Part shown: one piece after another, positions 31,704 to 39,092 of the stretch | Layout: each line of letters begins with the position of its first letter | Numbering within the stretch: the stretch's first letter is position 1 | Source: Butyricicoccus sp. Marseille-Q5471 | Lineage (GTDB): Bacteria; Bacillota; Clostridia; Oscillospirales; Butyricicoccaceae | NCBI RefSeq assembly: GCF_951230135.1 | Contig: NZ_CATNVC010000001.1 | Coordinates: 416,608 to 480,607 of the forward strand | Length of the DNA: 64,000 bases | Reading direction: 5' to 3' | Position numbers and translations under genes: made by a program | Notes under the pieces: generated by a model | Told to the model about the DNA's origin: nothing | What the model saw: only the letters and a program-made list of their open reading frames with translations | The model's database searches: none

Positions 31704-33347
31704 TTAGTCCTGATTCGGGTACGGCTCAAGGAAGGCATGGAAGTGACGCATCGGCAGGTTGTGACCCCAAGTGATGCGAATGTTGGGGATGTTCTCACGA
31801 TCCTCGTACAGCGCCTTAACAGCGGCGATGACGTAATCCAGATGCTCCCGGCTCAGCTGGCTGCGGTTGATTGCGAAACGAACCACGTTTGCCACCTCAG
31901 CCTGCTGCTCAGGGGTCTTCAGGTCATACTCCATCGAGTAGTCGCCCAACTCGGAGGTGCGGATGCCGTAACGGCGAATCAGCTCAATGCTGAAGCCTTG
32001 ACCCGCGAACTTCTCATGACCGCGCTTGCCGTCAAAGAATTCATCCATGTTGATGTAAACCGCATGGCCGCCTGCCGGAAGCACAACGCCCTTAACGCCG
32101 GCGTTATAGAAGCCTTCCGCCAAATAATCGCACTGCTTCACGCGCTCGTCGAGGTAGTTGAAGTTGCAGCTCTCATACATGCCGCAAGCCAGTGCCATGA
32201 TGTCACGGCCGGACATGCCGCCGTAGGAATCGTTGCCGTAGCAGGAAATCTGCTTGACCTTGAGCAGCACGCCAACGTCGGTCTTGATGCTGCCGTCCTC
32301 ATTAAAGTCGGAGAACTTCTTCCAGAACAGGCCCTTGTCGCGGAATGCGAGCATGCCGCCCATGTTGGAGTGACCGTCCTTCTTTGCGGACATGGTGAAG
32401 CCGTCGCAGTAGGAGAACATCTCGGTTGCGATTTCGCTGATGTCCTTATCGGCATAGCCTTCTTCATTGGTCTTGATGTAGTAAGCGTTTTCCGCCCAGC
32501 GAGCGGTATCAAGAATGTACGGAATATCGTACTTATGTGCAATTTCACTGGTCGCGCGCAGGTTTGCCATCGAAACGGCCTGGCCGCAGACCGGGTTGTT
32601 CGTAATGCAGGTGAAAATCAGCGGGATATTCTCCGGGCCGACCGCGTCAATCAGCTGCTGCAGCTTCTCAAGGTCCATGTTGCCCTTGAAGGGATTGACC
32701 GCATACTTGCCGCCTTCCGGTACTTCATAAAGCAGCTTCTTATTATAAAGGTTACGCGGAACCGAACCCATCTGCTTGATGTTGCCCTCGGTGGTGTCGA
32801 AATGGCCGTTAGACGGGATGGTAAACACCTTGCCGGGGTGACGGGTTGCCAGAATCTTCTTGACAATCTCCATCAGTACGGACTCTGCCGCACGGCCCTG
32901 CTGGATAATAAAGGTGTTCGGGCGCTCCATCTGCGCCGCGCCGCCGTTAAACAGACCGCCTTCGTATTCGCAAAGGTAGAGCTCATCCATCATCTTGTCG
33001 ATATCGGTGCAGTCGGTGCGAACCAGATCGATCGACTTTTTCCAGTTTTTCTGTGCGCCGCGCTCAAAGATATCGCGGAATGTATCAAGCAGCACGTAAT
33101 AACCGGTATTGCGGCCGTAGGCTTCGTCACCCAGGAACATTGCCGACCACTGACGATCCGTCATCGCGGTCGTACCGGAGTCAGACAGCATATCCACGGT
33201 CAGCATGCCGGCCGGGAATGCGAATTCGTTGTAATGGGTGGCCTTCAGCGCGCGCTCACGCTGCTCGAGCGTAACGTTCGGCACGTTCTTGACAACATAA
33301 GAAAAATGGCGCGGTGCGGGAACGTTCAGCGGGTACTTTTCAGACAT
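31704..33347 (-). CDS. tnaA: Tryptophanase, long form
   Basis: A 547-residue PLP beta-eliminating lyase that splits L-tryptophan into indole, pyruvate and ammonia. The Schiff-base Lys is Lys323 in MSAKKDGHSNMGG; DTARWAENAYYIK and PLIFTCITNNPVCGQAVSMANL are family landmarks. Two positions that separate the family members favour tryptophanase: Leu467 in IRTSELG (tyrosine phenol-lyase has Arg) and His535 in MRHFHA (tyrosine phenol-lyase has Phe). It is ~75 residues longer than the E. coli enzyme, with an extra block at ~95-143 and a shorter one at ~340-365. ATG 33347 has TGGAGGTA seven bases upstream, which is perfectly complementary to an upstream 8-mer. It follows ridA on the same strand. Confidence 0.87.
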   Translation of the reverse strand: MSEKYPLNVPAPRHFSYVVKNVPNVTLEQRERALKATHYNEFAFPAGMLTVDMLSDSGTTAMTDRQWSAMFLGDEAYGRNTGYYVLLDTFRDIFERGAQKNWKKSIDLVRTDCTDIDKMMDELYLCEYEGGLFNGGAAQMERPNTFIIQQGRAAESVLMEIVKKILATRHPGKVFTIPSNGHFDTTEGNIKQMGSVPRNLYNKKLLYEVPEGGKYAVNPFKGNMDLEKLQQLIDAVGPENIPLIFTCITNNPVCGQAVSMANLRATSEIAHKYDIPYILDTARWAENAYYIKTNEEGYADKDISEIATEMFSYCDGFTMSAKKDGHSNMGGMLAFRDKGLFWKKFSDFNEDGSIKTDVGVLLKVKQISCYGNDSYGGMSGRDIMALACGMYESCNFNYLDERVKQCDYLAEGFYNAGVKGVVLPAGGHAVYINMDEFFDGKRGHEKFAGQGFSIELIRRYGIRTSELGDYSMEYDLKTPEQQAEVANVVRFAINRSQLSREHLDYVIAAVKALYEDRENIPNIRITWGHNLPMRHFHAFLEPYPNQD

Positions 33348-33354
33348 AATAATT

Positions 33355-33459
33355 TACCTCCATTATGTGGCTTGAAAGCCTTCTCTTTTTGGAGGTACCC
33401 CGGTCATCACAGCCGATTTCCCAATTTCGGCTGCAACTAGCGGACAGCACCTTGTGATG
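33355..33459 (-). promoter_or_regulatory. Riboswitch-like leader between ridA and tnaA
   Basis: On the minus-strand RNA the tnaA ribosome site UGGAGGUA (33355-33362) pairs perfectly with UACCUCCA (33390-33397), enclosing a small GGCUU/AAGCC hairpin. The anti-site strand can instead pair as GUACCU (33393-33398) with upstream AGGUGC (33447-33452, one G-U), enclosing a CAGCCGA/UCGGCUG hairpin (33410-33433). The two stems exclude each other. A further CAUCA/UGAUG pairing (33405-33409 with 33455-33459) would cross the outer stem as a pseudoknot. I know of no named class with this shape. Confidence 0.55.
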
Positions 33460-33486
33460 GATTTGCTCTTGCTGCGCGGAAGTGTT

Positions 33487-33864
33487 TTACTTCTGCGCAA
33501 TGACCTCGATCTCGACCAGCGCATCCTTGGGCAGGCGCGCGACCTCGACCGCCGAACGAGCCGGATAGCTGCCTTCTCCAAAGAAGGTTGCGTACACCTC
33601 GTTCATTGCTGCGAAATTGTTCATATCGCTTAGAAAGACTGTGGTTTTGACGATGCGGTCCATGCCCACACCAGCCTCGGCCAAAATCGCCTTGACATTG
33701 CTCAGCGACTGCTCGGTCTGCGCTGCAATCCCCTCCGGGAATGTACCGGTTGCGGGATTGATCGGCAGCTGACCCGAGGTAAATACCAGTCCGTCTGCGG
33801 CAACTGCCTGCGCATACGGCCCAATCGCCGCCGGGGCGAGATCCGTGCTGATGATTTGTTTCAT
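33487..33864 (-). CDS. ridA: RidA family enamine/imine deaminase
   Basis: A 125-residue RidA (YjgF/YER057c/UK114) protein. Landmarks are PAAIGPYAQAV at the N terminus, FTSGQLPINPATG, QTEQSLSNVKAILAEAGVGMDRIVKTTVFLSDM, YPARSAVEVARLPKDALVEIEVIA. Arg in the YPARSAVEV segment (~residue 104) and the final Glu region are the active-site positions of deaminases that hydrolyse 2-aminoacrylate and other enamines to keto acids. Start ATG 33864 has AGGAGG five bases upstream. It is the first gene of the operon and precedes tnaA. Tryptophanase and related lyases make 2-aminoacrylate, so co-expression would clear this damaging product. Confidence 0.93.
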   Translation of the reverse strand: MKQIISTDLAPAAIGPYAQAVAADGLVFTSGQLPINPATGTFPEGIAAQTEQSLSNVKAILAEAGVGMDRIVKTTVFLSDMNNFAAMNEVYATFFGEGSYPARSAVEVARLPKDALVEIEVIAQK

Positions 33865-33893
33865 CCTGTCCTCCTCCTTTTCTCTGTGAGATA

Positions 33894-33922
33894 AATTTAT
33901 CACCATTAAAAACTTCTGTCAA
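33894..33922 (-). promoter_or_regulatory. Promoter of the ridA-tnaA operon
   Basis: Minus strand: perfect TTGACA (33917-33922), 17-base spacer, TAAATT (33894-33899). Two direct copies of TTTGTGCA (33929-33936 and 33938-33945, plus strand) lie just upstream of the -35 and could be activator sites. Confidence 0.6.
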
Positions 33923-34048
33923 GGGTAATTTGTGCATTTTGTGCAAATGCTGTGTTTTGTTTTCTGCTTTTATGTATTATATCTATGTCATCCGCCATTT
34001 TGAACGATAATACTTTATTTTAATTGTAATAATTTATTCTTATCTTTT

Positions 34049-34090
34049 TTGACAAAAGGATAGTAAATACGGTATACTATTTATATAGTA
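34049..34090 (+). promoter_or_regulatory. Promoter and palindrome of the YheO/DauR-type regulator gene
   Basis: Perfect TTGACA (34049-34054), 18-base spacer, TATACT (34073-34078). The palindrome TACTAT-TTAT-ATAGTA (34075-34090) overlaps the -10 and start point and may be an autoregulatory operator. Confidence 0.6.
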
Positions 34091-34143
34091 AAACCATCTG
34101 CCAAATGACCATTTACTGTGCTAATAAAGACGAGGTGAGTGCA

Positions 34144-34839
34144 TTGACCAATCCACTGTTGTCCCACTATATTAAACTGACCGAGTTCCTCGGCCACGCA
34201 CTCGGCCCCGATTACGAGGTCGCGCTGCACGATTTGACCGATAAAAACCGCTCAATTATTGCGATTGCCAACAGTCATGTCAGCGGCCGTCAGGTTGGCG
34301 CACCGCTGACCAACGTCGCCCTCAAAATTCTGATGGACAAAAGCTATGAAGAGTCCGACTACCGCCTGCACTACCGCGGCGTATCGGCCGAGGGCAAAAC
34401 TTTGCGCTCTTCCACGCTGTTCATTAAACACGGCGGCCAGTTAATCGGTATGCTGTGCATCAACTTTGATGACAGCCGCTATCAGGCGGTCGGCGAGGAG
34501 ATTCTGCGCCTGTGCCACCCTGACAGCTTTGTGGAGACCAATTTCCAGCTGATTGACGATCAAGTGCGTGAAACCCCGCCCACGCTCTCCCCTGCTGAAA
34601 GCTTTCATAACTCCATCGACGCGGTCGCGAGCGACGCAGTCAACCGTGCGCTGTCCATTCTCGGCGTAACAGCCGACCGACTCACGCCGGAGGAGCGCGT
34701 GCAGATTATCGAGCAGCTCGAAGCGGGCGGTATCTTTCTGCTCAAGGGCGCTGTTAAGGACGTGGCCGATGCGCTGCAATGCTCGCAAGCAAGCGTTTAC
34801 CGCTATTTATCCCAGGTTAAAAAAGACGAACAAGGCTGA
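34144..34839 (+). CDS. YheO/DauR-type transcriptional regulator (PAS_6 plus HTH)
   Basis: A 231-residue regulator. The N-terminal PAS-like YheO domain is seen in LLSHYIKLTEFLGHALGPDYEVALHDLTD, SIIAIANSHVSGRQVGAPLTN and HGGQLIGMLCINFDD. The C-terminal helix-turn-helix is FLLKGAVKDVADALQCSQASVYRYLSQV. Relatives (DauR, YheO) control amino acid catabolic genes and are often next to ridA. I favour the TTG at 34144, which has GAGGTG six bases upstream; an ATG at 34105 in the same frame lacks a site and lies only ~20 bases from the predicted transcript start. Divergent from ridA-tnaA and probably its regulator, responding to tryptophan or a product; this is inference. Confidence 0.83.
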   Translation: MTNPLLSHYIKLTEFLGHALGPDYEVALHDLTDKNRSIIAIANSHVSGRQVGAPLTNVALKILMDKSYEESDYRLHYRGVSAEGKTLRSSTLFIKHGGQLIGMLCINFDDSRYQAVGEEILRLCHPDSFVETNFQLIDDQVRETPPTLSPAESFHNSIDAVASDAVNRALSILGVTADRLTPEERVQIIEQLEAGGIFLLKGAVKDVADALQCSQASVYRYLSQVKKDEQG

Positions 34840-34858
34840 CCCTCAGCCCACACCTATG

Positions 34859-34883
34859 AAAAGGAACGCTCCGCGTTCCTTTT
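34859..34883. terminator. Intrinsic terminator of the YheO/DauR-type gene
   Basis: AAAAGGAACGC/GCGTTCCTTTT stem with a TCC loop. Confidence 0.8.
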
Positions 34884-34925
34884 CTATCTGTAATACGCGC
34901 AATATGCGCAGGAGGTTTATTTTAC

Positions 34926-35702
34926 ATGCTGATTCCGCTTACCGTATCCGAAATTCCCGCCTTTACCGCCGCTTGCGCGCATGAACGTGTGTTTGGCTCC
35001 AAAGCGCTGACCGCGCTGCGCGCCTATGGACTGGGCGACCCGCGCGCGAAATTCTACTTATGCCGCAAGGGAAATGAGACCGCAGCCGCCCTGTATCTGG
35101 AGAATGGGGTACTCGTCATCTCGTCCGACGATCGTGCGGAGCCCGCCCCCATCGCCGAACTGGTGAAAAACGAGGGCGTGCGTGAGGTGGACACTAACTG
35201 GGCGCAGTGTCAGGCGCTGCAAAACCTGCTCGGCGGCACGACGGAAAGCTCGTATTATATGGTATACCGCGGCCCGCAGATTACAGACGATTTTCCCACT
35301 GTCGAGCCGGGCGAGCTGCGTGAGGTGTTTTCCGTGTTGCAGCAGAGCCACGACTATTACCGCACGCATCTGGAGTTTGAGCACTGGTCGACCGATCTGG
35401 GGCAGCGGGTGAACAAGGGACTGGCAGAACTGTATCAGCTGCGGTGCGACGGTCAGGTCGTTGCCACGGGCTGCATCACCTCAGAGGACGACACGTGCGG
35501 CGTTCTTGGCGCGGTAGCCGTCCTCCCCGCATACCGCAGACGGGGACTCGGCACCGAAATGAGCCGTTTTCTCGTGCGGCGCATCATGGAAAAGGGCAAA
35601 ACGCCCCGTCTGATCTCAGGATACGATGAAGTGGCCGAACTATACCGCCGCATCGGTTTTGCGCCGTGCGGACGGTGGGGGGAGCTCTATCTTACTCTCT
35701 AA
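34926..35702 (+). CDS. GNAT family N-acetyltransferase
   Basis: A 258-residue protein. The C-terminal half is a GNAT fold with the acetyl-CoA motif A: LGAVAVLPAYRRRGLGTEMSRFLV (the R-x-x-G-x-G pyrophosphate loop), followed by SGYDEVAELYRRIGFAPCG. The N-terminal ~130 residues form a second, degenerate alpha/beta region (KFYLCRKGNETAAALYLENGVLVISS), probably a decayed GNAT repeat. ATG 34926 has AGGAGG ten bases upstream. It stands alone between a terminator and the threonine aldolase gene (59-base gap, so possibly co-transcribed). The acceptor is unknown. Confidence 0.85.
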   Translation: MLIPLTVSEIPAFTAACAHERVFGSKALTALRAYGLGDPRAKFYLCRKGNETAAALYLENGVLVISSDDRAEPAPIAELVKNEGVREVDTNWAQCQALQNLLGGTTESSYYMVYRGPQITDDFPTVEPGELREVFSVLQQSHDYYRTHLEFEHWSTDLGQRVNKGLAELYQLRCDGQVVATGCITSEDDTCGVLGAVAVLPAYRRRGLGTEMSRFLVRRIMEKGKTPRLISGYDEVAELYRRIGFAPCGRWGELYLTL

Positions 35703-35761
35703 GGAGGATGCTGCCCCTCCACCTCAATTTACATAAATAGTATCAAAAGGAGAATAGGGCT

Positions 35762-36799
35762 ATGCGCTATATAGATTTGAGAAGCGATACCGTCACGCAG
35801 CCGACGCAGGCGATGCGCGACGCGATGTATCACGCGGTCGTGGGCGACGACGTGTTTGACGATGACCCCACCGTGCGCGAACTGGAGGTGTTTGCCGCCA
35901 AGCTGTTCGGCAAGGAGGACGCGCTGTTCGTCACCTCGGGCACGCAAGGCAACGCCTGCGCGGTCATGGCGTGGACAAGGCGCGGCGAATGCATCGTGAT
36001 TGACCCCCATTCCCACATTGCCGACCACGAGGCCGGTTCCTATGCACAGCTTGCGGGGGTTTCGCTGCGTTTTCCCCAGAGTGAAAACGGCGTGATGAAC
36101 CCGGAATCGGTGTGCGCCTGCATTACCGATGACGCAGATTTGCAGGTTGCCCGCACCGGACTTGTCGTACTGGAAAACGCGCACTCGTCAGGCGCGGTCG
36201 TGCCGCTCGACAACATGCGGGCGGTCTACGAAGCGGCGCATGAAAAAGGCGTGCCTGTTCATCTTGACGGCGCGCGGCTGTACAACGCAGCGGCCACTCT
36301 GGGCGTGCGCGACATCCGCGAAATGACCTGCTATGGCGACACGGTGATGTGCTGCCTGTCCAAGGGGCTGTGCGCGCCGGTCGGCTCGATTCTGGCGGGG
36401 CCGAAGGATGTGATTCGGCGCGCGAAGAAAATCCGAAAGCTGCTCGGCGGCGGCATGCGGCAGGCAGGCTTTCTCGCGGCGGCGGGCAAGCTTGCGCTGA
36501 CCGAAATGACCGAACGCGTGGCGGAGGATCACGAAAATGCCCGGTATCTCGGCGCACGGCTTGCGGAAATTGACGGTGTGCACGTCTTTACCAACCGCAT
36601 CCAGATTGATATGGTCTTCTTTTCCGCCGACTGGGATACCGAAAAGGCCGCACGCTATCCCGCGTGGATGCACGCGCACGGCATACAGGTCACCGGCCTG
36701 ATGGACGGTGAATACCGTATGGTCACCCATCGCGATGTATCGCGAGCGGACTGTGACACGGTTGCGGCGTGCGTTCGGCAGTTCGCTGCGGAGGAATAG
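35762..36799 (+). CDS. ltaE: Low-specificity L-threonine aldolase
   Basis: A 345-residue fold-type I PLP enzyme that cleaves L-threonine or L-allo-threonine to glycine and acetaldehyde. Family elements are YIDLRSDTVTQPTQAMRDAM, VGDDVFDDDPTVRELE, FVTSGTQGNACAV, HSHIADHEAGS, VHLDGARLYNAA and the PLP lysine in CCLSKGLCAPVGSILAG (Lys ~200). Length is normal. ATG 35762 has AAGGAG nine bases upstream. The YczE-type membrane gene starts one base after the stop, so the two are coupled. Glycine or acetaldehyde supply is the probable role. Confidence 0.93.
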   Translation: MRYIDLRSDTVTQPTQAMRDAMYHAVVGDDVFDDDPTVRELEVFAAKLFGKEDALFVTSGTQGNACAVMAWTRRGECIVIDPHSHIADHEAGSYAQLAGVSLRFPQSENGVMNPESVCACITDDADLQVARTGLVVLENAHSSGAVVPLDNMRAVYEAAHEKGVPVHLDGARLYNAAATLGVRDIREMTCYGDTVMCCLSKGLCAPVGSILAGPKDVIRRAKKIRKLLGGGMRQAGFLAAAGKLALTEMTERVAEDHENARYLGARLAEIDGVHVFTNRIQIDMVFFSADWDTEKAARYPAWMHAHGIQVTGLMDGEYRMVTHRDVSRADCDTVAACVRQFAAEE

Positions 36800-36800
36800 T

Positions 36801-37448
36801 ATGCAGTACCTTCGCCGTCTGCTCCGGCTGACGCTGGGCATGCTGGTCAGCGCGGTCGGAATTGTGATGATGCTCCAGGCAAACATCGGGCTTGAGCCGT
36901 GGAGCGTGCTGCAGCAGGGCATGTCGCAGACGCTCGGCATCTCGTACGGCACGGCCTCGGTCATCGTGGGCGGTGCTGCCATTCTGGCGGCGGCGCTGTG
37001 CGGGGAACGCTTCGGCTTCGGCACAATCATCAACATTGTCTTTTGCGCCGTGTTTATCGACGGCTTGCTTTGGCTCGGCTGGATTCCGCAGATGAACAGT
37101 CTTCCGTCCGGCCTGCTGATGCTTTGCGGCGGTCTGGAGCTGCTTGTGATTGGCACGTGGCTGTATTTGCGTGCCGCCCTCGGCGCAGGCCCGCGAGACG
37201 CGCTGATGGTCGCACTGGCACGCAAGACCCACCGTTCGGTCGGCCTTTGCCGCGCTTTCGTCGAGGTTTTTGTTATTGTAATCGGGTTTTGGCTCGGCGG
37301 TCAGGTCGGCGTGGGCACGCTGGTCTCTGCGGTCGGTCTTGGCTCGCTGTTTAATTTGAATTTTCATTTGCTCGGCTTCCGCGCGGCCGAACTCCATCAG
37401 GAAAGCATGAGCGAAACCTTAAAAGCGCTCCGAAAGGGCTCCGTCTGA
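36801..37448 (+). CDS. YczE/YyaS-type five-helix membrane protein
   Basis: A 215-residue integral membrane protein. Hydrophobic segments are LRLTLGMLVSAVGIVMML, ASVIVGGAAILAAALC, IINIVFCAVFIDGLLWLGW, LLMLCGGLELLVIGTWLYL and VFVIVIGFWLGG. The conserved ANIGLEPWSVLQQGMSQTLGISYGTASVIVG and AALGAGPRDALMVALARK segments define the YczE family; B. subtilis YczE influences surfactin production, but the mechanism is unknown. The start ATG 36801 has GGAGGAA directly before it and one base after the aldolase stop, so it is expressed with ltaE. The terminator at 37437-37465 overlaps its last codons. Confidence 0.82.
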   Translation: MQYLRRLLRLTLGMLVSAVGIVMMLQANIGLEPWSVLQQGMSQTLGISYGTASVIVGGAAILAAALCGERFGFGTIINIVFCAVFIDGLLWLGWIPQMNSLPSGLLMLCGGLELLVIGTWLYLRAALGAGPRDALMVALARKTHRSVGLCRAFVEVFVIVIGFWLGGQVGVGTLVSAVGLGSLFNLNFHLLGFRAAELHQESMSETLKALRKGSV

Positions 37449-37465
37449 CCGGCGGAGTCTTTTTT
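37437..37465 (+). terminator. Intrinsic terminator overlapping the end of the YczE-type gene
   Basis: GGCTCCG/CGGAGTC stem (one G-T) followed by six T residues; the stop codon lies in the loop. Confidence 0.75.
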
Positions 37466-37558
37466 CTGCCCGCAAAGCGGTTTCGGATTGATTTTTGGTT
37501 GCGAGCCGCCCTTCTGTTGGGTATACTGAACCCAGACGCATGTGAAAGGATTTTTGAC

Positions 37559-38083
37559 ATGATCACGAATTTTCTCATTACCGGCGCACGCGGCGCGGGA
37601 AAATCGACGCTCGTCCGCCGTATCGAGCAGGCAATCCATCTGCCCTGCGCGGGATTTCGCACCCTGCCGCAGGAACACTACGACTGCGGCAACACCTACA
37701 ATCTGACCGATTTAACCACCGGCGAGACCGCTCCCATTTCTACATGGGACGGACAAGCCTTCCGACCGGTTGAGGCAACCTTTCTCGATCTCGGCGTGCG
37801 CTGTTTGAACGAAGCACGCACCGGCTCGTCCCCACTGCTGATACTGGATGAGCTCGGACGGTTTGAAAGGCGATGCACGCCGTTTCTCCGCTCAGTCGAA
37901 ACGGTGCTGGACAGCGATAAAACCGTGCTTGCCGTGCTGAAAAAAGAGCCGATTGACTTCATTGACCGCATCCGCGCCCGCGCAGACTGCCGTGTGTTTG
38001 ACCTCGACTCGCTCTGCCGTGACGCGATTTTTCCTGAACTTGCGGCTCTGGTGTCGTTTTCTGTTGAAAAAAACGCGAAATAA
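37559..38083 (+). CDS. THEP1-type nucleoside-triphosphatase
   Basis: A 174-residue P-loop protein. Walker A is ITGARGAGKSTLV (residues 7-19) and Walker B LLILDELGRFE (~100). The compact size and lack of other domains fit the NTPase/THEP1 family (KAP-like NTPases that hydrolyse NTPs broadly; some members act as nucleotide kinases). ATG 37559 has AAAGGA upstream; the open codon at 37499 lies in terminator/promoter sequence. Related genes occur beside molybdenum hydroxylase or cofactor genes in Clostridia, and here xpt and the xanthine dehydrogenase operon follow. The role in that context is not established. Confidence 0.75.
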   Translation: MITNFLITGARGAGKSTLVRRIEQAIHLPCAGFRTLPQEHYDCGNTYNLTDLTTGETAPISTWDGQAFRPVEATFLDLGVRCLNEARTGSSPLLILDELGRFERRCTPFLRSVETVLDSDKTVLAVLKKEPIDFIDRIRARADCRVFDLDSLCRDAIFPELAALVSFSVEKNAK

Positions 38084-38129
38084 TGATATGATTTTTGAAA
38101 ATGATTTATGAGCAGGAAGAGTGGTAACT

Positions 38130-38705
38130 ATGGAACTTTTAAAAGAGCGCATCCGTACCGACGGCGTAATTAAACCGGGAAATGTCCTGAAAGTGGACAG
38201 TTTTCTCAACCATCAGATGGATATTGCCTTATTCAATGAAATCGGCAAGGAATTTGCCCGCCGTTTTGCCGATGTCAAAATTGATAAGATTCTGACCATC
38301 GAGGCATCCGGCATCGGCATCGCGGCGATTGTGGCGCAGTATTTCGATGTGCCGGTGGTATTTGCCAAAAAGTCGCAGAGCATCAATCTAGACGGCACCA
38401 TGCTCAGCGCGCCGGTCGAATCCTTCACCCACAAGCGCAAGTATGATGTGATTGTTGCCAGCCGATTTCTCCGTCCGGAGGAAAGCGTCCTAATCATTGA
38501 TGATTTTCTTGCGAACGGCTGCGCGGCACTGGGTCTGTGCCAAATCGTCGAAGCGGCGCACGCATCGGTTGCGGGCATCGGCATCGTGATTGAAAAAGGC
38601 TTTCAGACCGGCGGCAGCATGCTGCGCGACCGCGGCCTGCGCGTAGAATCGCTGGCCATTATTGAAAGCATGGACGACGAAACGCAGACCATCGAGTTCC
38701 GCTGA
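38130..38705 (+). CDS. xpt: Xanthine phosphoribosyltransferase
   Basis: A 191-residue type I phosphoribosyltransferase that converts xanthine and PRPP to XMP. It starts [29 protein letters not shown], as in Bacillus Xpt. The PRPP-binding motif is [13 protein letters not shown] (two Asp followed by the loop), and [16 protein letters not shown] and [12 protein letters not shown] are further family elements. I chose the ATG at 38130; a GTG at 38121 touches the AGGA site. No purine riboswitch fits in the 46 bases upstream. The ModE-like regulator gene follows three bases later and the xanthine permease after it, so xanthine uptake and salvage are grouped beside xanthine oxidation. Confidence 0.93.
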   Translation: MELLKERIRTDGVIKPGNVLKVDSFLNHQMDIALFNEIGKEFARRFADVKIDKILTIEASGIGIAAIVAQYFDVPVVFAKKSQSINLDGTMLSAPVESFTHKRKYDVIVASRFLRPEESVLIIDDFLANGCAALGLCQIVEAAHASVAGIGIVIEKGFQTGGSMLRDRGLRVESLAIIESMDDETQTIEFR

Positions 38706-38708
38706 GCC

Positions 38709-39050
38709 ATGTCCGAGCTTCACTATCACGTGACGCTGCGCCTGTTTCGGGACGAAAAAGGGTTCGGACCCGGCCCGATGCGCCTGCTGCGGGGGATTGA
38801 GCGCACCGGCTCGCTGCAGCGGTCTGCCGAGCAAATGGGTATGGCGTATTCCAAGGCGTGGAAAATGCTGCGTGCGCTCGAGGCAGAATGGGGTTTTGCC
38901 ATGACCGAAAAGCACGCGGGCGGCGCGGGCGGCGGCGGCTCGTCGCTCACGCCGGCGTGTCTTGATTTGCTTTCGCGGTATGAGCGCATGCTCGCCGCGG
39001 TCGAACGGCAAGCCGCGCTTTCTTTTGAGGAGCACTTTTCCGACTTATAA
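38709..39050 (+). CDS. ModE/LysR-type winged-helix regulator
   Basis: A 113-residue DNA-binding protein consisting of a single winged helix-turn-helix: GFGPGPMRLLRGIERTGSL, QRSAEQMGMAYSKAWKMLRALEAEWGF, then a Gly-rich wing (GGAGGGGSSLTP) and a helix. This is the N-terminal ModE pattern; the molybdate-binding MOP domains of ModE are absent. Start ATG 38709 has no clear site, and the gap to xpt is three bases, so it is read by translational coupling. It precedes the xanthine permease and the molybdenum hydroxylase operon. A role in controlling molybdoenzyme or purine genes is inferred from that position. Confidence 0.82.
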   Translation: MSELHYHVTLRLFRDEKGFGPGPMRLLRGIERTGSLQRSAEQMGMAYSKAWKMLRALEAEWGFAMTEKHAGGAGGGGSSLTPACLDLLSRYERMLAAVERQAALSFEEHFSDL

Positions 39051-39092
39051 AAAACCGTTTCACACAATCATTGGGGTAAAAGGAGAATCTAA

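Noticed and set aside
31704..33347. Tyrosine phenol-lyase call
   Set aside because: The Arg that binds the phenol ring in tyrosine phenol-lyase is Leu467 here, and the Phe near the C terminus is His535, as in tryptophanase.
31590..33440. 616-codon open frame on the plus strand
   Set aside because: It is exactly antisense to tnaA, has no ribosome site and encodes no recognisable family; long antisense frames are common in this GC-rich, codon-biased DNA.
33487..33864. Extended ridA start at 33906
   Set aside because: The extension reads through promoter and leader sequence, and the AGGAGG site is placed for the ATG at 33864.
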